NCBI GenBank assembly: GCA_900320095.1
Contig: ONQZ01000019.1
Coordinates: 1-47,373 of the forward strand
DNA length: 47,373 nucleotides
Origin: an uncultured Lentisphaerota bacterium
GTDB lineage: Bacteria; Verrucomicrobiota; Lentisphaeria; Victivallales; UBA1829
Reading direction: 5' to 3'
Below the pieces are notes generated by a model, which saw nothing but the letters and a program-made list of their open reading frames with translations, had not been told where the DNA came from and searched no databases. Made by a program: the position numbers and the translations under genes. Positions 43,565 through 47,373 of the stretch are shown in pieces. How positions within the stretch are numbered: the first letter of the stretch is position 1; each line of letters opens with the position of its first letter.

Positions 43565-44458
43565 TCAGGCGGTCTTCAGCGCCGCGCGGCAGGCGCGGAG
43601 CGTGTTCTTCATGAGCATGGCGATGGTCATGGGGCCGACGCCGCCGGGGACCGGGGTGATGAGGGAAGCCTTTTCCGCGACGGATTCGAAATCGACGTCG
43701 CCGACGAGACGGCAGCCGTTCTTTGCCGTCGGGTCCGGGATGCGGTTGATGCCGACGTCGATGACCACGGCGCCTTCCTTCACCTGGTCGCCCTTCAGGA
43801 AACGCGGGATGCCGAGGGCGGCGACGATGATGTCGGCCTGAAGCGTGACGGCGGCGAGGTCGCGGGTGTGGGAGTGACAGACGGTGACTGTGGCGTCGCC
43901 GAACGGGGCTTTCGCTGCGAGCATGGCGGCCATGGGCTTGCCGACGATGTTGGACCGGCCGAGCACGACGGCGTTCTTGCCGCGCGTGACGACGCCGGAA
44001 CGTTCCAGCAGGACGGTCACGCCCCACGGGGTGCAGGGCAGAAACCCGGAGAAGTCGCCGAGCATCATGCGGCCGACGTTGAACGGATGGAAGCAGTCGA
44101 CGTCCTTCGCCGGGTCGATGGCGAGCACGACGCTCTTTTCATTGATCTGCTTCGGGACGGGCGACTGGACGAGGATGCCGTGGATGGACGGGTCGGCGTT
44201 GAGCTTCGCGATGATCGCCAGCAGCTCGGCCTCGGAGGTGTCCGCGGGCAGCACGATCTTTTCCGAGCGGATGCCGAGCTCGGCGCATTTTTTCGCCTTG
44301 CGGGAGACGTAGACCTGGGAGGCCGGGTCTTCGCCGACGAGGATGACGGCGAGCGCGGGCTGGACGCCGTACTTCGCGACGATCTCCGCGACCTCGGCCG
44401 CGGTCTCGGCGTTGACAGCTTTGGAAATCTCGTTGCCATTGATGAGGTTGGCGGACAT
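43565..44458 (-). CDS. folD: Bifunctional methylenetetrahydrofolate dehydrogenase/cyclohydrolase
   Basis: FolD interconverts 5,10-methylene-, methenyl- and 10-formyl-tetrahydrofolate, feeding purine and formyl-Met synthesis. The 297-residue product (usual ~285-300) has the catalytic YVSRKAKKC (conserved Tyr and Lys), GILVQSPVPKQIN, DVDCFHPFNVG, PCTPWG, the nucleotide-binding VVLGRSNIVGKPM, DVGINR, and the C-terminal TPVPGGVGPMTIAML. Its ribosome site AAGGAG overlaps the stop of the upstream coiled-coil gene (GGAGTGA), and it is followed by the 449-residue protein gene after 29 bases, so it is the middle of three co-transcribed genes. Confidence 0.96.
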   Translation of the reverse strand: MSANLINGNEISKAVNAETAAEVAEIVAKYGVQPALAVILVGEDPASQVYVSRKAKKCAELGIRSEKIVLPADTSEAELLAIIAKLNADPSIHGILVQSPVPKQINEKSVVLAIDPAKDVDCFHPFNVGRMMLGDFSGFLPCTPWGVTVLLERSGVVTRGKNAVVLGRSNIVGKPMAAMLAAKAPFGDATVTVCHSHTRDLAAVTLQADIIVAALGIPRFLKGDQVKEGAVVIDVGINRIPDPTAKNGCRLVGDVDFESVAEKASLITPVPGGVGPMTIAMLMKNTLRACRAALKTA

Positions 44459-44464
44459 GTTCGG

Positions 44465-45016
44465 TCACTCCTTTCCGGCCTTGCCGGTCTTATCTGCGTT
44501 TCCGGCCTTGCCGGCGTCTTCTTTTTTCGTGTCTTCGGTGGCTGCCCCGGTTTCCGGCGCGGGCGCGGGCTTGAGCTTGGAAATGGCGCTGTCGAGCTCC
44601 AGTAGCTGGGAATTCAGCTCGATCATGGACTTCTTTGCTTCCAGCAGGGATGCGAGCTGACGGTTCAGGCGCATGATCTCGTCGTAAAGCTCCTTCGCCT
44701 TGGCGTCCTCCTTCAGGATGCGCTTGCGTTCGTTCTGAATCTTCTGCGCAATCTCGGCGCGGCGTTTGAGCAGGTCCGCGGCCTTGTCCGGTTCGGCGAA
44801 CTCGGACGGAGCGCGGTTCGCGCTGTAGATTGAGGTCAGGACGGAGCCCGTCGGTTTTGCGGTCGTTGCGGCGGGCTTTGTCGCGGTTGCCGCGGGAGCA
44901 GCGGTTGCGGCGGGCTTCGCCGTGGCCGTCGAGGGAGTCGCGGCCGGTTTTGCGGCGGCGGACAGGACCGCCGTCATGGCGAAAAGCAGAAGAAAGCAGA
45001 AATGTTTCATGGTCAT
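44465..45016 (-). CDS. Secreted Ala/Pro-rich protein with coiled-coil, unknown function
   Basis: This 183-residue protein is not a family I recognise. It has a signal peptide (~1-22, MKHFCFLLLFAMTAVLSAAA). An Ala/Pro/Thr/Lys low-complexity segment (~23-60, repeats of KPAAT) looks like a flexible spacer. A charged coiled-coil follows (~70-150; DLLKRRAEIAQKIQNERKR, RQLASLLEAKKSMIELN), then a Lys/Gly/Asp-rich tail with repeated KAGNADKTGKAGK. Either ATG 45016 or ATG 45010 may be the start. It leads the operon with folD (6 bases between) and has its own promoter. An envelope role is likely; a link to folate metabolism is not evident. Confidence 0.72.
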   Translation of the reverse strand: MTMKHFCFLLLFAMTAVLSAAAKPAATPSTATAKPAATAAPAATATKPAATTAKPTGSVLTSIYSANRAPSEFAEPDKAADLLKRRAEIAQKIQNERKRILKEDAKAKELYDEIMRLNRQLASLLEAKKSMIELNSQLLELDSAISKLKPAPAPETGAATEDTKKEDAGKAGNADKTGKAGKE

Positions 45017-45073
45017 GCACCGGAAATAGGGGTTGCGCGCGGTCTGGCTGCGCGGGAAAAAGATACGCAGTTA

Positions 45074-45102
45074 AATATAGATTTGAAACGCGAGAATGCA
45101 AA
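45074..45102 (-). promoter_or_regulatory. Promoter of the coiled-coil-folD operon
   Basis: On the minus strand TTTGCA (45102-45097), 17-base spacer, TATATT (45079-45074), about 58 bases before the start. Confidence 0.55.
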
Positions 45103-45153
45103 CGCCAAAGTGAAAACACGCGCGAAAAAGGCGGAAAAAAAGACCGAAACCGT

Positions 45154-45182
45154 TTGAAAAGGACGCGCGGATGTGCTAATGT
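45154..45182 (+). promoter_or_regulatory. Promoter of hisB
   Basis: TTGAAA at 45154-45159, 17-base spacer ending TGC, TAATGT at 45177-45182, 38 bases before the hisB start. Confidence 0.65.
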
Positions 45183-45220
45183 ATTGTGATAAGAAAACGA
45201 TTCAAAAGGAGACTTGCGCA

Positions 45221-45805
45221 ATGAGAACCGCGGAAATCGAACGCAACACGAACGAAACCTCCATCTTCGTAAACTGGAATCTCGACGGGACCGGAAAAGG
45301 CGATATCGAAACGGGCATCCCGTTCATGGACCACATGCTGACGCTTTTTGCCCGGCACGGCGGATTCGACCTCACGGTCCGCGCGTCCGGCGACCTGGAC
45401 GTGGACTGCCACCACACGATGGAGGACCTCGGCCTGACCATGGGGCACGCGCTGACGCAGGCGCTCGGTGCGAAGGAGGGCATCCGCCGCTACGGGAGCT
45501 TCCTGCTGCCGATGGACGAATCCCTCGCGCTCGTCGCGCTCGACCTCTCCGGCCGCCCGTTCCTGGTCTACGACGTGGAGCCGCCCGCGGACCGCATCAA
45601 GGACCTGGATACCGCACTCTTCAAGGAATTCTTCCAGGCGCTTTCGGTGAAGGGCGGCGTCACGCTCCACATCCGCATGCTGTCCTCGGGCGAGGTGCAC
45701 CACGTCTTCGAGGCGATCTTCAAGGGGCTGTCGCGTGCGCTTGCCGAAGCGGTCTCCATGGATCCCCGTATGCAGGGCATCCCCTCCACGAAGGGCGTCC
45801 TGTAA
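45221..45805 (+). CDS. hisB: Imidazoleglycerol-phosphate dehydratase
   Basis: HisB dehydrates imidazoleglycerol phosphate to imidazoleacetol phosphate in histidine synthesis. The 194-residue product is the monofunctional form, without the N-terminal histidinol-phosphatase domain of enterobacteria. Manganese-binding motifs are FMDHMLTLFARHGGFDL, DCHHTMEDLGLTMG and GEVHHVFEAIFKGLSRAL. ATG 45221 follows AAAGGAGA at 45205-45212; the longer frame from 45173 starts inside the promoter. No other his genes are in the window. rarA follows after 47 bases without an obvious terminator or promoter, so the two may be co-transcribed. Confidence 0.95.
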   Translation: MRTAEIERNTNETSIFVNWNLDGTGKGDIETGIPFMDHMLTLFARHGGFDLTVRASGDLDVDCHHTMEDLGLTMGHALTQALGAKEGIRRYGSFLLPMDESLALVALDLSGRPFLVYDVEPPADRIKDLDTALFKEFFQALSVKGGVTLHIRMLSSGEVHHVFEAIFKGLSRALAEAVSMDPRMQGIPSTKGVL

Positions 45806-45852
45806 GCGCGTCCTTGCTCAAACTCGAACTTTCTTGAACGGGCTTCCTTGCC

Positions 45853-47226
45853 ATGGATGACGAACAGGGCAGTCTTTTTTCGGCGTTTCTGAAGTCGCCG
45901 CTCGCCGACCGCATGCGTCCGCGCACACTCGAAGAGGTGGTCGGACAGGACCACTTGCTCGGCCCGGACGCCCCCCTGCGCCGCATGATCGAAAGCGGCC
46001 GCCTGAGCAGCTTCATCCTGTGGGGCCCGCCCGGATGCGGCAAGACCACGATCGCCCGCATCATGGCGCACACCACCAGCATGCACTTCGTGGCGCTCTC
46101 AGCCGTGTTCTCCGGCATCGCCGAACTCCGAAAGGCGTTCGACGAGGCGGCGAAACGCCGCGCCGCGGGGCAGGGCACGCTGCTGTTCGTCGACGAGATC
46201 CACCGCTTCAACCGCGCCCAGCAGGACGGCTTTCTGCCGTTCGTGGAGAACGGCACGGTGACGCTGGTCGGCGCGACCACGGAAAACCCGTCGTTCGAGC
46301 TGAACAGCGCCTTGCTCTCCCGGTGCAAGGTCTTCGTGATGAAGCCGCTGGACGAGGCGGCGCTGGATAAGATCATGGTTCGCGCCGAGGAGCTCTCCGG
46401 GATGCCTCTGCCGTTGTCTGCTGAGGCGCGCAGGACGCTGCCCGGACTTGCCGACGGCGACGGGCGCTACCTCATCAACCTCATGGAATCCGTCTACGAC
46501 CTCGCCGCCGAGGGCGAGCAGATCGACTCCAAACGCCTTTCCCAGCTGGTCCGCCAGCGCGCCCCGGTCTACGACAAGGACCGCGAAGGGCATTACAACC
46601 TCATCAGCGCGCTTCATAAATCCCTGCGTGGCTCCGACGTGGACGCCGCGCTGTACTGGGCGGCGCGCATGATCGAGGGCGGCGAGGACCCGCTCTACCT
46701 CCTGCGCCGCCTCACGCGGTTCTCCATGGAGGACGTGAGCCTGGCCGACCCGAATGCGCTTCAGGTGGCGGTGTCCTGCTGGGACACCTACGAGCGCCTC
46801 GGCTCGCCCGAAGGCGACATCGCCATCGCCGAGCTCGTGATCTATCTGGCGACCGCGCCGAAGTCGAACAGCGCGTACGTGGCGTGGGGCAGCGCACTCC
46901 GCGCCGCGAAGAAGTATTCCTCGCTCATGCCGCCCGCGCACATCCTGAACGCCCCGACGAAGCTCATGAAGGAGCTCGGCTACGGGCACGGCTACCAGTA
47001 CGACCAGGACCTCCCCGACGCGTTCTCCGGGCAGAATTATTTCCCGGACGGCATGCCGCGCACGAAACTCTACAATCCGCCGGACCGCGGATTCGAGCGT
47101 GAAATCCGCAAGCGTCTGGATTACTGGGACCGTCTGCGCCGCGAGAAACAGGCGCAGATGAAGCGCGAACACCTGCCCGGCGCCGAGCCGGACCCGCCGC
47201 CCGCCCCGGAAAAAGACAGTAAGTGA
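45853..47226 (+). CDS. rarA: Replication-associated recombination protein A (RarA/MgsA), AAA+ ATPase
   Basis: RarA is a tetrameric AAA+ ATPase, related to clamp-loader and RuvB proteins, that acts at stalled replication forks and interacts with SSB. The 457-residue product has an N-terminal stretch PLADRMRPRTLEEVVGQDHLLG, Walker A GPPGCGKTT, Walker B LLFVDEIHRFN, sensor 1 GATTENPSFELNSALLSRC, and the C-terminal MgsA tetramerisation domain (YDKDREGHYNLISALHKSLRGSD, DPLYLLRRL). Length agrees with the family (~445). The ribosome site is weak. It ends with a short Pro/Glu/Lys tail. Confidence 0.95.
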   Translation: MDDEQGSLFSAFLKSPLADRMRPRTLEEVVGQDHLLGPDAPLRRMIESGRLSSFILWGPPGCGKTTIARIMAHTTSMHFVALSAVFSGIAELRKAFDEAAKRRAAGQGTLLFVDEIHRFNRAQQDGFLPFVENGTVTLVGATTENPSFELNSALLSRCKVFVMKPLDEAALDKIMVRAEELSGMPLPLSAEARRTLPGLADGDGRYLINLMESVYDLAAEGEQIDSKRLSQLVRQRAPVYDKDREGHYNLISALHKSLRGSDVDAALYWAARMIEGGEDPLYLLRRLTRFSMEDVSLADPNALQVAVSCWDTYERLGSPEGDIAIAELVIYLATAPKSNSAYVAWGSALRAAKKYSSLMPPAHILNAPTKLMKELGYGHGYQYDQDLPDAFSGQNYFPDGMPRTKLYNPPDRGFEREIRKRLDYWDRLRREKQAQMKREHLPGAEPDPPPAPEKDSK

Positions 47227-47278
47227 CCGAGTCTTTTATCATTCGAATCGTATAAGGTTTTAGAAAAGAGGTAAGAAT

Positions 47279-47373
47279 ATGTGGCCGTTCTCTGAAATAA
47301 GCAGACTCCGGGAAGAGAATGAATCGTTAAAAAGGCACATCCGTTCTCTTGAAGCCTCGCTCCAGCAAAAAGA
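47279..47373 (+). CDS. Start of a coiled-coil protein gene, cut by the window edge
   Basis: An open frame begins at ATG 47279, preceded by AGAGGTAAG (47267-47275), and runs off the end of the window. The visible 31 residues begin MWPFSEISRLREENESLK and continue as a heptad-like, charged helix. The gene starts 52 bases after rarA. Its function cannot be judged from this fragment. Confidence 0.55.
   Translation, partial: MWPFSEISRLREENESLKRHIRSLEASLQQK

Noticed and set aside
1..47373. tRNA, rRNA, transposase or integrase genes
   Set aside because: No matching stretches or motifs were seen on either strand, despite compositional signs of acquired segments.

Overview
The window looks like a chromosomal segment from a Gram-negative member of the PVC group, most likely a Lentisphaerae/Victivallales-type gut bacterium. 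The pointers are a high-GC background with strongly GC-ending codons, a pseudopilin ending in an H-x9-DG motif (a family greatly expanded in Lentisphaerae and Planctomycetes), a GTP-type PEP carboxykinase, an unusually large multi-PAS hybrid kinase paired with an AraC regulator, and several domain fusions. This taxonomy is inferred from gene content only. No rRNA, tRNA, CRISPR array or transposase gene was seen.

Layout, left to right. Positions 1-3330 are accessory: an AT-richer orphan gene and an 862-residue protein with an IdeS-like cysteine protease head, AIDA-like repeats and FG-GAP-like repeats. Positions 3459-6628 carry guaB, a small membrane protein and pdxB. Positions 6883-12206 form an apparent five-gene operon: thioredoxin, a TilS-Nudix fusion, an ECF sigma factor, a zinc-binding anti-sigma factor with a triplicated 30-residue repeat, and a secreted glycine-rich protein. 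A phosphohexomutase gene (minus strand) and pckG (plus strand) are divergent around 13.7 kb, followed by pepF. Positions 17890-19205 hold a two-gene accessory operon of unknown function. A DUF362 ferredoxin-like protein (minus) is divergent from a 2417-residue hybrid histidine kinase followed by an AraC regulator.

From 28.8 to 45.0 kb nearly everything is on the minus strand: a three-gene operon of a BY-kinase with a (Gly-Tyr)n tail, a CpsB-type PHP phosphatase and a secreted transglutaminase-like protein; a zinc-ribbon coiled-coil protein; endonuclease IV; a pseudopilin; tsaD-gph; a membrane protein; a CstA-aldo/keto reductase fusion; and an operon of a secreted coiled-coil protein, folD and a membrane-anchored protein of unknown function. 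On the plus strand, hisB, rarA and the start of a coiled-coil gene close the window.

Most transcription units start with the same sigma70-like promoter, TTGA(A/T)(A/T), 16 or 17 bases, then TATATT, and many end in clear hairpin-plus-T terminators, so operon boundaries can be drawn with some confidence. The most unusual items are the CstA-AKR fusion, the TilS-Nudix fusion, the sigma/anti-sigma/Gly-rich cassette, the 22-tyrosine tail of the BY-kinase, the IdeS-like modular protein and the unknown operon at 18 kb.
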